Source: Myxosarcina sp. GI1 (GTDB lineage Bacteria > Cyanobacteriota > Cyanobacteriia > Cyanobacteriales > Xenococcaceae). Taken from it: a DNA stretch of 34,234 nt. The stretch spans positions 51,370 through 85,603 of the forward strand of contig NZ_JRFE01000061.1 of the NCBI RefSeq assembly GCF_000756305.1, written 5' to 3'. The notes below the pieces were generated by a model that was not told the DNA's origin, searched no databases, and was given only the letters and a program-made list of their open reading frames with translations. The position numbers were made by a program, and so were the translations under genes. The first letter of the stretch is position 1; each line of letters opens with the position of its first letter. Below are positions 1-7,331 of the stretch, in pieces.

Positions 1-216
1 TTTGGGTTTATAAGGCTGTTAGTGTTGGCTATCGAATCTCAGGATTTAATATGGCGATCGCTATGAATAAATTTTCGAGCGATCGCTCGCTTTTTAATGC
101 GAATTTTTTCAGATAGCGATGTTTATCAGTTAAATACAAATAATGTTTTGTTTATAGGTTCAACATTTTTTCGTTACACAACAAGCCAATCAAATTTTAC
201 TAATCTTTCGATATAA

Positions 217-415
217 CTATCTAAACCCCGACAATAAAGCAATTTGATAAAAACCAAAACTTGCCACCCACGCCAAGATTAAAGAAAAAGCCAAAGAAAA
301 CAAAGTAAATTTCCAAGATTTTGATTCATTCCAAAGGGTTGCTATTGTAGTCAAACAGGGAGTATAGAGCAAACAAAAGATGCAAAAACTATATCCCGGC
401 GGTAATAGAAGGTTC
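217..415 (-). pseudogene. feoB: feoB 3'-end remnant (ferrous iron transporter B)
   Basis: Translating the minus strand gives about 65 codons ending at a stop at 217-219. They include YSFCIFCLLYTPCL, then TIATLWNESKSWKFTLFS and a hydrophobic tail. The YTPC(L)xTxAxLWxE motif followed by a W-K-rich turn and a last membrane helix is the C-terminal hallmark of the FeoB Fe(II) permease. The GTPase domain and the other membrane helices are absent, and homology fades near 415, where a 15-bp inverted repeat begins. It lies downstream of, and on the same strand as, an intact feoA, the usual Feo operon order, so feoB was probably lost by deletion. Too short to function. Confidence 0.75.
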
Positions 416-751
416 GTGCAACGAAGTGCAGGGTGAAGTCATTGTACTCTTGTCAACCCCATTTGAAGCCATTTTTAATCGAAATTACTTATTAAAACAT
501 TGCCTAGTTTGCACTCTTTTAGGCAATGTTTTTTAAATTAAGGACGAAGTTACAATGCTTTGGTATAGGTGTTTTGATATATCCCAATCTCCATTTCAGG
601 CAAAGTTTTTTTTGCCATAGATGCGTTTCCAAGAAACATTTATGTAATTTATATTTAAGCGATCGCTTTATAAAAGAAGTTCAATCGCTGTATTCTTTGC
701 TGTGCAAAGGTTTTAGAAGGAGGCTGCACCATATGACACGAACCTTCTATT
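404..751. repeat. 15-bp inverted repeat pair between feoB remnant and feoA
   Basis: AATAGAAGGTTCGTG occurs at 404-418 and its exact reverse complement at 737-751. The left copy abuts the point where feoB homology ends; the right copy lies just beyond the stop of feoA. This arrangement marks the junctions of the segment that replaced most of feoB. Whether it is a dispersed repeat or a rearrangement scar cannot be told from this window. Confidence 0.6.
496..530. terminator. Rho-independent terminator, probably bidirectional
   Basis: A perfect 11-bp stem (AACATTGCCTA at 496-506 with TAGGCAATGTT at 520-530) encloses a 13-nt loop. It is followed on the plus strand by a run of T, and on the minus strand by TTTAAT. 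It can end transcripts coming from feoA on the minus strand and anything reading rightward through 1-495. Confidence 0.75.
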
Positions 752-767
752 TAGCCCATATTGAAGT

Positions 768-1016
768 TTACTGAAGGGAATCTAAACAACGAACTCGCAC
801 CATTTCAGCTTCTCGACGGCGAATCGCAATTTCTGTAGTTGAACCAACTCTAATATGTAACGGTCCTCCAAACCAAGCTTTACGCAGAATTTTAATTTGC
901 TTATCAGGAATAATACCCATTGCTGCTAGCCTACTACCTAATTCCTTTTTGTGGCTTTTTAGCTCTATTATCTTGACTACAGCTAAATTCCCCGACTTTA
1001 ATTCCAATAAGGTCAT
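768..1016 (-). CDS. feoA: FeoA family ferrous iron transport protein A
   Basis: An 82-residue protein, normal length for FeoA, a small SH3-like cytosolic protein that supports Fe(II) uptake by FeoB. Diagnostic features are the N-terminal LLELKSGNLAVVKII strand, the central RLAAMGIIPDKQIKILRKA segment, and the C-terminal GPLHIRVGSTTEIAIRRREA motif (about residues 50-70), the FeoA signature. Its expected partner feoB survives only as a 3' fragment at 217-415, so this copy is an orphan unless a full feoB lies elsewhere. The upstream 299 bp (1017-1315), shared with the divergent pentapeptide gene, is very A+T rich; I see no clear Fur box in it. The frame is intact, so the gene may still be functional. 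Confidence 0.88.
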   Translation of the reverse strand: MTLLELKSGNLAVVKIIELKSHKKELGSRLAAMGIIPDKQIKILRKAWFGGPLHIRVGSTTEIAIRRREAEMVRVRCLDSLQ

Positions 1017-1315
1017 TCACATTACAAATAAAAATATTTATTAATAATTATAGATACCTCAAGTAAGAAAAACAATATACAAAAAGCGTCAGGCAAAACA
1101 AATTTTGTTTTCAATTTTTATATAAATAAATTGCGATATAGTAATATACTAATATAATAGCATACATTACAGACCTTAAAATTTAGCAAAATTAAGAATA
1201 CTTCATGCTTTCTTAAGTTTTAATTACCTTCGTAATTGCCTTTATTGCTATTTGCTTCAGTTTCAATTGTTAGCAGAACCTGAATATATACGCCACAAAA
1301 CCAAAATTAAAATTA

Positions 1316-2023
1316 ATGGAAGTCAAACAATTTTTACAACAATACAGTGCTGGAGAAAGAGCTTTTGCCAAGATAAATCTACGAGAAGCAGAATTAGTCA
1401 AGATGAACCTCAGCAAAATAGATTTAACCGCAGCAGATTTGCGACAATCGCGATTAGGAAGAACTAATTTAAGCTATGCCTGTTTACAAGAAGCTGACTT
1501 GAGCGAGTCAATTCTCTGGGGAACTGACTTGACTGAAGCAAATCTAAACAGAGTCATTTTGCGAGAGGCAGATCTAAGTGGAGCAATTCTTACTCAAGCA
1601 AATTTAGAGGGATCTAACTTGTTAAAAACTGCCTTAAATGGTGTAAATCTAAGTGGAGCTAAATTGTGTCATGCTTTAGCAGTCGAAGCTGATTTTCATC
1701 CTGCATCTGATTATCTTGCCAATTTAAGTCAGGCAGATTTAAGCCATGCTAATCTTAGCTATGCCAATCTAAGTATGGCTATTTTGTATCAAGCAAAATT
1801 AGATGGTGCAAAACTTTGTCGTGCTAATTTGAGTAGTGGTATAGGAAGCTTAGCTACCGATCTAACAGAAGCTAGTTTACAGGGCGCAGATCTTAGTTAT
1901 GCCAATCTTAGTGGTGCAATTTTGTCAAAAGCCAATTTACGGAACGCAGACTTGACGGGAACAAATCTCGATAATGCAGATCTGACAGGAGCGATTATGA
2001 CCGATGGTAGTGTTTATCAGTAA
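1316..2023 (+). CDS. Pentapeptide repeat protein
   Basis: A 235-residue protein built almost entirely of A(D/N)LxX pentapeptides (ADLSE, ANLNR, ADLSG, ANLEG, ADLSH, ANLSY and so on) from about residue 20 to 230. It is interrupted near residues 115-130 by a non-repeat stretch (AVEADFHPASDYL) and near 180-187 by SSGIGSLATD. Such repeats fold into a right-handed quadrilateral beta helix. Cyanobacteria encode dozens, mostly of unknown role and mostly cytosolic or lumenal. No signal peptide or membrane segment is seen, so the product is probably cytosolic. The start ATG has no strong Shine-Dalgarno sequence. A degenerate second copy of its last codons and 3' flank is found at 3546-3608, so this end of the gene was once duplicated. 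Confidence 0.85.
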   Translation: MEVKQFLQQYSAGERAFAKINLREAELVKMNLSKIDLTAADLRQSRLGRTNLSYACLQEADLSESILWGTDLTEANLNRVILREADLSGAILTQANLEGSNLLKTALNGVNLSGAKLCHALAVEADFHPASDYLANLSQADLSHANLSYANLSMAILYQAKLDGAKLCRANLSSGIGSLATDLTEASLQGADLSYANLSGAILSKANLRNADLTGTNLDNADLTGAIMTDGSVYQ

Positions 2024-2073
2024 ATTCAAGAGAAGGATAATTTTCTCTCTCTTAGATCGTTTTATCCTTCTAA
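2011..2073 (+). terminator. 3' end and terminator of pentapeptide gene (duplicated segment, copy 1)
   Basis: The stop codon is followed by AGAAGGATAA (2031-2040), which pairs exactly with TTATCCTTCT about 20 nt downstream and gives a strong hairpin behind the gene. The whole 63-bp block matches 3546-3608 at roughly 80 percent by eye, including the last codons of the gene (TGTTTATCAGTAAAT against TGTTTATTAGTAAAT). Confidence 0.6.
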
Positions 2074-2096
2074 TACTAAATCCAATTGGTAAAGGT

Positions 2097-2268
2097 TATA
2101 GAACCCACTTGAGATCTCTGTCTGTAACCATAAGCCTATTGGAAACACTGTCACCTAAAATGTTTCAAAATAACTGGCTCAAACCTCATTGTCTTGTTCG
2201 ACAAATCAAAATAAGCAACTTTGAAATAACTGATTTCTCGTAGAAAAAAATACCAAATGGGTTCTATA
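2097..2268. repeat. MITE-like element with 15-bp imperfect terminal inverted repeats
   Basis: TATAGAACCCACTTG at 2097-2111 and the reverse complement of CAAATGGGTTCTATA at 2254-2268 agree at 14 of 15 positions. They bound a 172-bp noncoding segment. Short length, no coding capacity and terminal inverted repeats suggest a miniature inverted-repeat element. The rest of 2024-2419 contains no convincing gene. Confidence 0.5.
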
Positions 2269-2419
2269 AATCTAGCCAGATTTAAGCCAATGATAATCTG
2301 TTAAATTTTTAATTTCTTCTCTCATTTGACTGAGAACACAACGACGTTTCTGTTCATATTGATGTTGAAACATGGCATTTGGTCTTGTCCTAATTGGACT
2401 ATAAACTTTTATCGAAGCT

Positions 2420-3415
2420 TCAGTTTTTACCGTCTGTGGTATTCTCCCAATGACCATCAGATCCTGACCACGAATACCAGTTATTTTCGCCTACATAGCT
2501 CCATAAAGCCTGATTTTCTAAAAGACGTACTTTAATATCTCGATTTTCATCATATAGTTCAATATAGCTATCTGTTCTTAAAGTTTCAACAAAATAACTA
2601 TTACAACCATTAGTTCTTTCTTCAATCCAATTTCCATTACCTTGTTCTATAAATTTGCCATTTGTATAAAGAAAAAGATTTCTAGAAGATTGTTGCGTTC
2701 GATTTGAATTTTGAAGAGCTGAGTTTAACTGGTTTATGGCTGGGGCTACTAATCTATTATATTCTGCAATAGGATTTCCTAAATACCTCCTAACTTCATA
2801 AACTCTAAAGTTGAGCCAAGAACCACACGTATCTAATCCACCCCATCCACATTTTCTAGAACTGGCACTCCATGAGAACTGAATCTTAGGTGCATCCTTT
2901 CCTGCACTTACTGCGGTTACATAGTATTCTTCATATTGCTCTCTTTTTTCTTTTAAATAATTCAGTTTGCTTTTAGCATCTAAAGAAATAAGATCTAGAT
3001 TAGCATTTATTTTTTTTTCATAATCATAAACAAGTTTATCTAATTCTTCAAGTTGTGATTTGTAGCCATTTACCGATTCAGTCCCCCCTCCAATGGACAA
3101 AACCCTTTTACTAAGTGCACCGTTACCTGCTTGGCTAGTTACTTCACTCCTAGCTTCAACTACGACATAATAACCTGCCTGTGGCTGAATAATAATTTCA
3201 CCACCTTTAGGAGAGTCGTTGGCATTAGCTTTACCACCCTGATTTTCGTGGACAACGTAGCATAAATCTCCAGGACGAGGATTAGATATAGTTGAACATT
3301 GTTGATTTGGAATTCCTGATGGTATCGCTTTGCTGGGTTGAGGAGATAAACAAATTATTGCAAGTGTAGCAAAAGCATTTAATTTATAAAAATTCAACCA
3401 GTTGTATTGTTTCAT
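2420..3415 (-). CDS. Secreted hypothetical protein with coiled coil and C-terminal beta domain
   Basis: A 331-residue protein of unrecognised function. Residues 1-30 form a signal peptide (charged start, hydrophobic ATLAIICLS core, cleavage likely near PSKA-IPSG), so it is exported. Residues 40-110 form a Cys-containing region with a beta-rich GEIIIQPQAGYYVVVEA stretch. Residues about 115-165 are a Glu/Lys-rich helix likely to form a coiled coil. Four cysteines around 188-250 could make disulfides. The last about 80 residues (NGKFIEQGNGNWIEE...FVETLRTDSYIELYDENRDIKVRL...W) resemble a short beta repeat seen at the ends of many secreted proteins, where the W/F-rich strands recur. The reading frame is clean. 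Its upstream DNA is a decayed feoB fragment, so its promoter region was assembled by rearrangement. No operon partner is evident. Confidence 0.7.
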   Translation of the reverse strand: MKQYNWLNFYKLNAFATLAIICLSPQPSKAIPSGIPNQQCSTISNPRPGDLCYVVHENQGGKANANDSPKGGEIIIQPQAGYYVVVEARSEVTSQAGNGALSKRVLSIGGGTESVNGYKSQLEELDKLVYDYEKKINANLDLISLDAKSKLNYLKEKREQYEEYYVTAVSAGKDAPKIQFSWSASSRKCGWGGLDTCGSWLNFRVYEVRRYLGNPIAEYNRLVAPAINQLNSALQNSNRTQQSSRNLFLYTNGKFIEQGNGNWIEERTNGCNSYFVETLRTDSYIELYDENRDIKVRLLENQALWSYVGENNWYSWSGSDGHWENTTDGKN

Positions 3416-3429
3416 TTTAAATCGATCTC

Positions 3430-3545
3430 TAATAATAAAGTAGTTTGATAGCGACTAAAAATTGCTATTCATGCCACAACTAAAGTAAAACTAAAGAAAA
3501 CAAAGTAAATTTTCAGAATTTCAATTCATTACAAAGAATTGCTAC
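3430..3545 (-). pseudogene. feoB: Second, more decayed feoB 3'-end remnant
   Basis: Nucleotides 3430-3545 align with 225-345 along their length (shared AACAAAGTAAATTT, TTGATTCATT-like and TTGCTA blocks). The minus strand reads TVAILCNELKF-stop-KFTLFSLVLL-stop, clearly the FeoB C-terminal TIATLWNESKSWKFTLFS segment with two stops, one where Trp is expected. It sits directly against the duplicated pentapeptide 3' flank at 3546, so two unrelated duplicated pieces have been joined here. Confidence 0.65.
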
Positions 3546-3608
3546 TGTTTATTAGTAAATCTAAGAGAAGGAAAATTATTCCTCTCTTAAATAGTCTTAT
3601 CCTTTTAA
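3546..3608. repeat. Diverged copy of the pentapeptide gene 3' flank (copy 2)
   Basis: Matches 2011-2073 with about one change per five bases. Inside it, TAAGAGAAGGAA (3562-3573) and TTCCTCTCTTA (3579-3589) form a hairpin with one bulge. On the minus strand this hairpin lies just past the acsF stop codon and is followed by a T-rich stretch, so the borrowed block probably now serves as the acsF terminator. Confidence 0.55.
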
Positions 3609-4663
3609 CGCACAGTACCCCGTAAAGCCTCTGCATTAATAGGTTTAATCAAATACAAAACCAATAAATCCCAAAAGATGCCAGTAATTAAAGGTAACTT
3701 ACGGAAAAACTTAAATATTTTCGGTGCTTTACTTGCTTCTATAGCCTTTAACTCTTCATTTCTGTCTGCACATTTTTCTAACCGTTTAAAGAATTGAGGA
3801 TGATCTACATTAAGAATGGTAGGAAATGCTCGTGCTGAAGTTTCATTGGTTTTTCTGATTACCTCGCGATCGTATTCTCGTGCATCTAAGCCGACAGAGG
3901 CGTAAAAGTCCGCCCGTTCGTGAACGGTTAAGGTATGGGTAGCAAATACAGATAATAAGAAGAAACGCGCCCTCAATCTGCCTTTCCAACCTTGCCACAT
4001 GGATGGTTGCGATCGCAATAAGGCTTTAAAGATATCTCCGTGACGGTTTTCGTCTTGACACCAGCTTTCAAATTTTTTGAACAGGGGATAAAACTGATAT
4101 TCGGGGTGTCTTTCTAAGTGACGATACATTAGGATATAACGCCAATAACCAATTTTTTCGGAAAGATAGACGGCGTAAATTACCCACTCTGGTTTAAAAA
4201 ATGTATAGGTGCGATGTTTGGTTAAATATCCGAGATCGAGGGAAATATTAAAATCGCTCATGGCTTTATTAAGGAAACCCGCATGACGCGCTTCATCTCG
4301 TGCCATAAGATGAAATATTTCAGCCAAAATCGGATTGCGACCTTTGAGCTTGCGGGATAATTCTTTAAACAACAGAAAACCAGAGAATTCTGAAGTGCAA
4401 GAACGTTCCAAAAAGTCTATAAACACCCGACGGGTATTTTCATCAATATGCTCCCAAGATTGTTTAAAATCCTCATCCCGTAAAAAGTGATCCCGATTGT
4501 AGTCTGTTTTCATCTCGGCAATCATTGCCTTTAATTCCTCTTCCTGAGAGGAAATATCCATATTAGCGATCGCGTCAAAATCTGTAGTGTAAAAACGCGG
4601 AGTCAGCAAAGTTTCTTTTGTAGAGGTTTTTTTAGTAACGGGTTGAGAAACAGCAGTAGTCAT
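3605..4663 (-). CDS. acsF: Oxygen-dependent Mg-protoporphyrin IX monomethyl ester cyclase (AcsF/ChlA, probably the low-O2 ChlAII form)
   Basis: This 352-residue diiron enzyme closes the isocyclic ring of chlorophyll, converting Mg-protoporphyrin IX monomethyl ester to divinyl protochlorophyllide at the membrane. Diiron ligand motifs are visible: the ERSCTSEFSGF Glu helix near residue 85, DEARH with E124 and H127, and DENRH with E205 and H208. Length is close to the usual 350-360. A hydrophobic segment near the C terminus (ITGIFWDLLVLYLI) fits membrane association. It is divergent from hemF and close to ho and hemN, the same company as the low-oxygen chlAII-ho2-hemN-desF cluster known in Synechococcus sp. 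PCC 7002, which is why I assign it to the ChlAII class; sequence alone does not separate ChlAI from ChlAII. The upstream region holds a candidate ArsR operator between TTGCGT and TATATT boxes facing this gene. Confidence 0.93.
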   Translation of the reverse strand: MTTAVSQPVTKKTSTKETLLTPRFYTTDFDAIANMDISSQEEELKAMIAEMKTDYNRDHFLRDEDFKQSWEHIDENTRRVFIDFLERSCTSEFSGFLLFKELSRKLKGRNPILAEIFHLMARDEARHAGFLNKAMSDFNISLDLGYLTKHRTYTFFKPEWVIYAVYLSEKIGYWRYILMYRHLERHPEYQFYPLFKKFESWCQDENRHGDIFKALLRSQPSMWQGWKGRLRARFFLLSVFATHTLTVHERADFYASVGLDAREYDREVIRKTNETSARAFPTILNVDHPQFFKRLEKCADRNEELKAIEASKAPKIFKFFRKLPLITGIFWDLLVLYLIKPINAEALRGTVR

Positions 4664-4761
4664 AATTGCTTGGATGTATAACTAATTAGTGATGAAGTAT
4701 ATTTTATCTAATAATCTACCGTAAAAAGCAATAAAGTTTTGTAAACTATAAATTTATATTC

Positions 4762-4791
4762 AATATATTCTTATATAGTTAAATAACGCAA
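4762..4791 (-). promoter_or_regulatory. acsF promoter with candidate ArsR operator (acsF/hemF intergenic)
   Basis: The 22-bp site at 4764-4785 reads TATATTCTTA-N2-TAGTTAAATA. The right arm is identical to that of the psbA site; the left arm is degenerate (7 of 10 to consensus). On the minus strand TTGCGT (4791-4786) and TATATT (4767-4762), 18 bp apart, flank it as -35 and -10 for acsF. It also lies 31 bp before the hemF start codon, so it could affect both genes. A weaker half-site (AACTATA near 4745) lies further toward acsF. Confidence 0.5.
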
Positions 4792-4815
4792 ATTAAAGTC
4801 AATCGAAAATTTGTA

Positions 4816-5841
4816 ATGAGTATTAAAGCAGCAGATCGGGTCGTATCCAAGTGTCAAAACTTACCCCTCGCAGATTCAAGAGAACGAGTCAAACAATTTG
4901 TCCAGCAATTACAAGATAATATTTGTGCTGGTTTAGAACAACTCGACGGTAAAGCTAGCTTTAGAGAAGATAGTTGGCAGAGAGAAGCAGGTGGTGGCGG
5001 ACGTTCCCGTGTCATTAGAAACGGTAGAGTATTTGAACAAGGTGGCGTTAACTTTTCCGAAGTTTGGGGTGATACTTTACCTCCTTCAATTTTAGTGCAA
5101 CGTCCCGAAGCAGCAGGACATGGTTTTTACGCTACAGGTACATCGATGGTGCTGCATCCTCGTAATCCGTATGTTCCCACCGTACATCTTAATTATCGCT
5201 ATTTTGAAGCGGGTCCCGTTTGGTGGTTTGGGGGTGGTGTGGATTTAACTCCTTACTATCCTTTTGTCGAAGATGCAGTGCATTTTCATCAAACTATTAA
5301 GCAAGCTTGCGATCGCCATCATCCAGAATATTATCCCGCTTTTAAACGTTGGTGTGATGAATATTTCTATTTAAAACATCGTCAGGAAGCACGGGGTATT
5401 GGTGGTATCTTCTTTGATTATCAAGATGGCAACAGTCCTCTCTATTGCGGTCCCGATCCCGATGGTGCTGCTGCGGAATATAGTAATCAAGTGGGTCGGG
5501 TAACTCGTAATTGGTCAGATTTGTTTGCTTTTGTGCAGAGTTGCGGTAATTCTTTCTTACCTGCTTATGTTTCTATTGTCAAACGCAGACAAGGTACAAA
5601 ATACGGAGACAGAGAAAAAAATTTTCAACTATATCGTCGCGGACGTTATGTAGAGTTTAACTTAGTTTACGATCGCGGTACTATTTTTGGCTTACAAACT
5701 AACGGACGTACCGAGTCGATCTTAATGTCTTTACCGCCTTTGGTACGTTGGCAATATTGCTATCAACCCCAACCAGGTACACCAGAAGCCAAGTTAACAG
5801 AATTCCTCAAGCCTCAAAATTGGGTTAACTATCGAGGATAA
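4816..5841 (+). CDS. hemF: Aerobic coproporphyrinogen III oxidase
   Basis: A 341-residue HemF that converts coproporphyrinogen III to protoporphyrinogen IX with O2 and no metal cofactor, in the cytosol. Family hallmarks in order: [25 protein letters not shown] (about 55-80), [48 protein letters not shown], and the C-terminal [20 protein letters not shown] plus [15 protein letters not shown] block. Length and motifs are complete. Its O2-independent counterpart, hemN, lies 1.5 kb downstream, so both versions of this step are in the island. The ATG is 31 bp after the candidate ArsR operator. A 52-bp gap leads into the response regulator, so the two may be cotranscribed. Confidence 0.95.
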   Translation: MSIKAADRVVSKCQNLPLADSRERVKQFVQQLQDNICAGLEQLDGKASFREDSWQREAGGGGRSRVIRNGRVFEQGGVNFSEVWGDTLPPSILVQRPEAAGHGFYATGTSMVLHPRNPYVPTVHLNYRYFEAGPVWWFGGGVDLTPYYPFVEDAVHFHQTIKQACDRHHPEYYPAFKRWCDEYFYLKHRQEARGIGGIFFDYQDGNSPLYCGPDPDGAAAEYSNQVGRVTRNWSDLFAFVQSCGNSFLPAYVSIVKRRQGTKYGDREKNFQLYRRGRYVEFNLVYDRGTIFGLQTNGRTESILMSLPPLVRWQYCYQPQPGTPEAKLTEFLKPQNWVNYRG

Positions 5842-5893
5842 GGAAATGAGGTGTTGAGGAGTTGACGAAGTAGTATAGATTGGAGAATCAGGT

Positions 5894-6292
5894 GTGAAAC
5901 TAAAAGAAGTGTGCGTTTTGGTTGTGGACGATGAAATTGATATTTTATCTCTGATTGAGTTTGTCTTGGAGGAAGAAACCAAATGGCGAGTGCTTTTAAG
6001 CTCCTCTGGTCAAGAAGGTTTGATTCAAGCACAAAGAGAAGTTCCAGATATTATTCTCTCGGATATTTATATGCCTCAAATGAATGGTATTGAAATGATA
6101 CGACGACTTCGTTCTCAGTCTAAAACCCAAAATATTCCCATACTGTTAATGACCTCTTTACCCCACAACATCCAATTACAAGTGCTTTACCAGCTTGGTA
6201 TCAGCCAAGTCATAGCAAAGCCCTTCGATCCACTTATTCTTGTCGATTTAATGGTGTCAACTTTTCAATCTAGCAATATTAGCAATGACTAA
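5894..6292 (+). CDS. Single-domain response regulator (CheY-like receiver)
   Basis: A 132-residue stand-alone receiver domain without an output domain. It has the acidic pair VVDDE (about residues 10-12), the phosphoacceptor Asp in IILSDIYMPQMNG (about residue 56), the Thr/Ser position in LLMTS, and the conserved Lys in VIAKPFDP (about 104), so phosphorylation should be possible. The start is GTG, preceded by GGAGA at 5882-5886. It lies between hemF and heme oxygenase with gaps of 52 and 46 bp, pointing to cotranscription and to a phosphorelay input into the low-oxygen tetrapyrrole genes. No cognate kinase is adjacent. The target is unknown; the receiver-HTH tail of the BchE-like protein two genes on is a possible partner, which is inference only. 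Confidence 0.88.
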   Translation: MKLKEVCVLVVDDEIDILSLIEFVLEEETKWRVLLSSSGQEGLIQAQREVPDIILSDIYMPQMNGIEMIRRLRSQSKTQNIPILLMTSLPHNIQLQVLYQLGISQVIAKPFDPLILVDLMVSTFQSSNISND

Positions 6293-6338
6293 TTACTAAT
6301 GACCACTAACAACCAATAAAATTCAGGAGATATTAATT

Positions 6339-7091
6339 ATGTGTAGCGATCTAGCCAGTCAATTAAGAGAAGGTACAAAACAATCTCACACGATGGCAGA
6401 AAATACTGCCTATATGAAGTGTTTTCTCAAAGGTATTGTGGAACGAAAACCCTTCGGTAAATTACTTGCTAATTTGTATTTTGTTTACAGCACTCTAGAA
6501 GCAGAATTATTAAGACACCGCAATCATCCTGTAGTTGGTTCGATCTATTTTCCAGAACTAAATCGCCAAGCTAGTTTAGAAAAAGATTTAGCCTTTTATT
6601 ATGGGGATAATTGGCAATCACAAATTGTACCTTCAGAAGCAGGTCGAGATTACGTGGCTCGCATCAAAGAAATATCTAATAGCGAACCTGCATTGTTAGT
6701 AGCTCATTCCTACGTACGTTACATGGGGGATCTTTCTGGCGGACAGGCATTAAAAAATATTGTCCGTTCTGCTTTGAATTTACCAGAAGACGCAGGAACT
6801 AATTTTCACCAATTCGATCTTTTCCCCTCTGTAGAAGCAAGAAAAGGTTTTAAAGGCAGATATCGCGATGCGTTAAATTCCTTGCCAGTGGATAATGAGT
6901 TAATTGAAAAAATTGTGGCTGAAGCTAATGCTGCTTTTGCCCTCAACCGCGATGTAATGCACTCTCTAGAACCAGAAGTGAAAGCTGCCATTGGCGACCA
7001 TGTATTCGATCTAATTACTCGGCAAGATATTCCAGGTGCTACAGAACGCTCTCCTGGTAACTCTTCTGTTGAATTGATTGTGGCTGAGTAA
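6339..7091 (+). CDS. ho2: Heme oxygenase (HO-2 type)
   Basis: This 250-residue heme oxygenase opens heme to biliverdin IXa, feeding phycobilin synthesis; it needs O2 and ferredoxin. The proximal heme ligand is His17 in KQSHTMAEN, and the distal helix carries YVRYMGDLSGGQALKN with GDLSGG at residues 130-135. Length matches the 250-residue HO-2 of Synechocystis rather than the shorter constitutive HO-1, and the neighbourhood (chlAII, hemN) is that of the micro-oxic isoform, so I call it ho2. The ATG follows an AGGAGA Shine-Dalgarno sequence at 6326-6331. It probably belongs to the hemF-response regulator-ho transcript. A 240-bp gap follows before hemN. Confidence 0.94.
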   Translation: MCSDLASQLREGTKQSHTMAENTAYMKCFLKGIVERKPFGKLLANLYFVYSTLEAELLRHRNHPVVGSIYFPELNRQASLEKDLAFYYGDNWQSQIVPSEAGRDYVARIKEISNSEPALLVAHSYVRYMGDLSGGQALKNIVRSALNLPEDAGTNFHQFDLFPSVEARKGFKGRYRDALNSLPVDNELIEKIVAEANAAFALNRDVMHSLEPEVKAAIGDHVFDLITRQDIPGATERSPGNSSVELIVAE

Positions 7092-7122
7092 CTAAAAGTT
7101 TTTAGCGATTGCTTAAATTGTC

Positions 7123-7141
7123 AAGTAGACCGTATCTACTT
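7123..7141. promoter_or_regulatory. Inverted repeat upstream of hemN
   Basis: AAGTAGA (7123-7129) and TCTACTT (7135-7141) are perfect 7-bp arms around a 5-bp centre, about 190 bp before the hemN start. There is no T-run, so it is not a normal terminator. Its form suits a dimeric regulator (MarR or LuxR type). It differs from the ArsR-type repeat, which is absent from this gap. Confidence 0.35.
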
Positions 7142-7331
7142 TGCACTCGGGATATTGTCTAAATTTTTACTGACACTTAATTTCCTGTTCATTGCTGTTT
7201 AATTAGATTTGATAAGCGATCGCTTTTCTCATAATGTTCGTAATTAAGATCGACTCAAGTGGCTGTAAGCTGCACCTAAAGAGCAAGCTGACTTTGTTTG
7301 TCGGACTTTACTTATATAAAAAATTGCAGAT

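Noticed and set aside
76-89. CGAGCGATCGCTCG palindrome followed by T
   Set aside because: This is a HIP1 octamer in context; HIP1 is scattered all over cyanobacterial genomes, and the palindrome has no usable loop for a terminator.
211-228. ATATAACTA half-site resembling the ArsR repeat
   Set aside because: The second arm is missing, and it lies at the 3' end of the feoB remnant, not at a promoter.
526-774. 82-codon plus-strand frame
   Set aside because: It begins inside the terminator hairpin, has no ribosome site, and its composition does not look like a cyanobacterial protein. It covers the scar between the feoB remnant and feoA.
2004-2243. 79-codon plus-strand frame after the pentapeptide gene
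   Set aside because: It overlaps the gene end, the terminator and the MITE-like repeat and shows no family features.
4716-4732. CTACCGTA similarity to the repeat before hemN
   Set aside because: Only a six- to eight-base match with no second arm.
4741-4760. Second possible ArsR repeat (AACTATA-AATTTATATT) in the acsF/hemF gap
   Set aside because: Only about 6 of 10 positions per arm fit; in such A+T-rich DNA this is near chance. Kept only as a remark on the main site.
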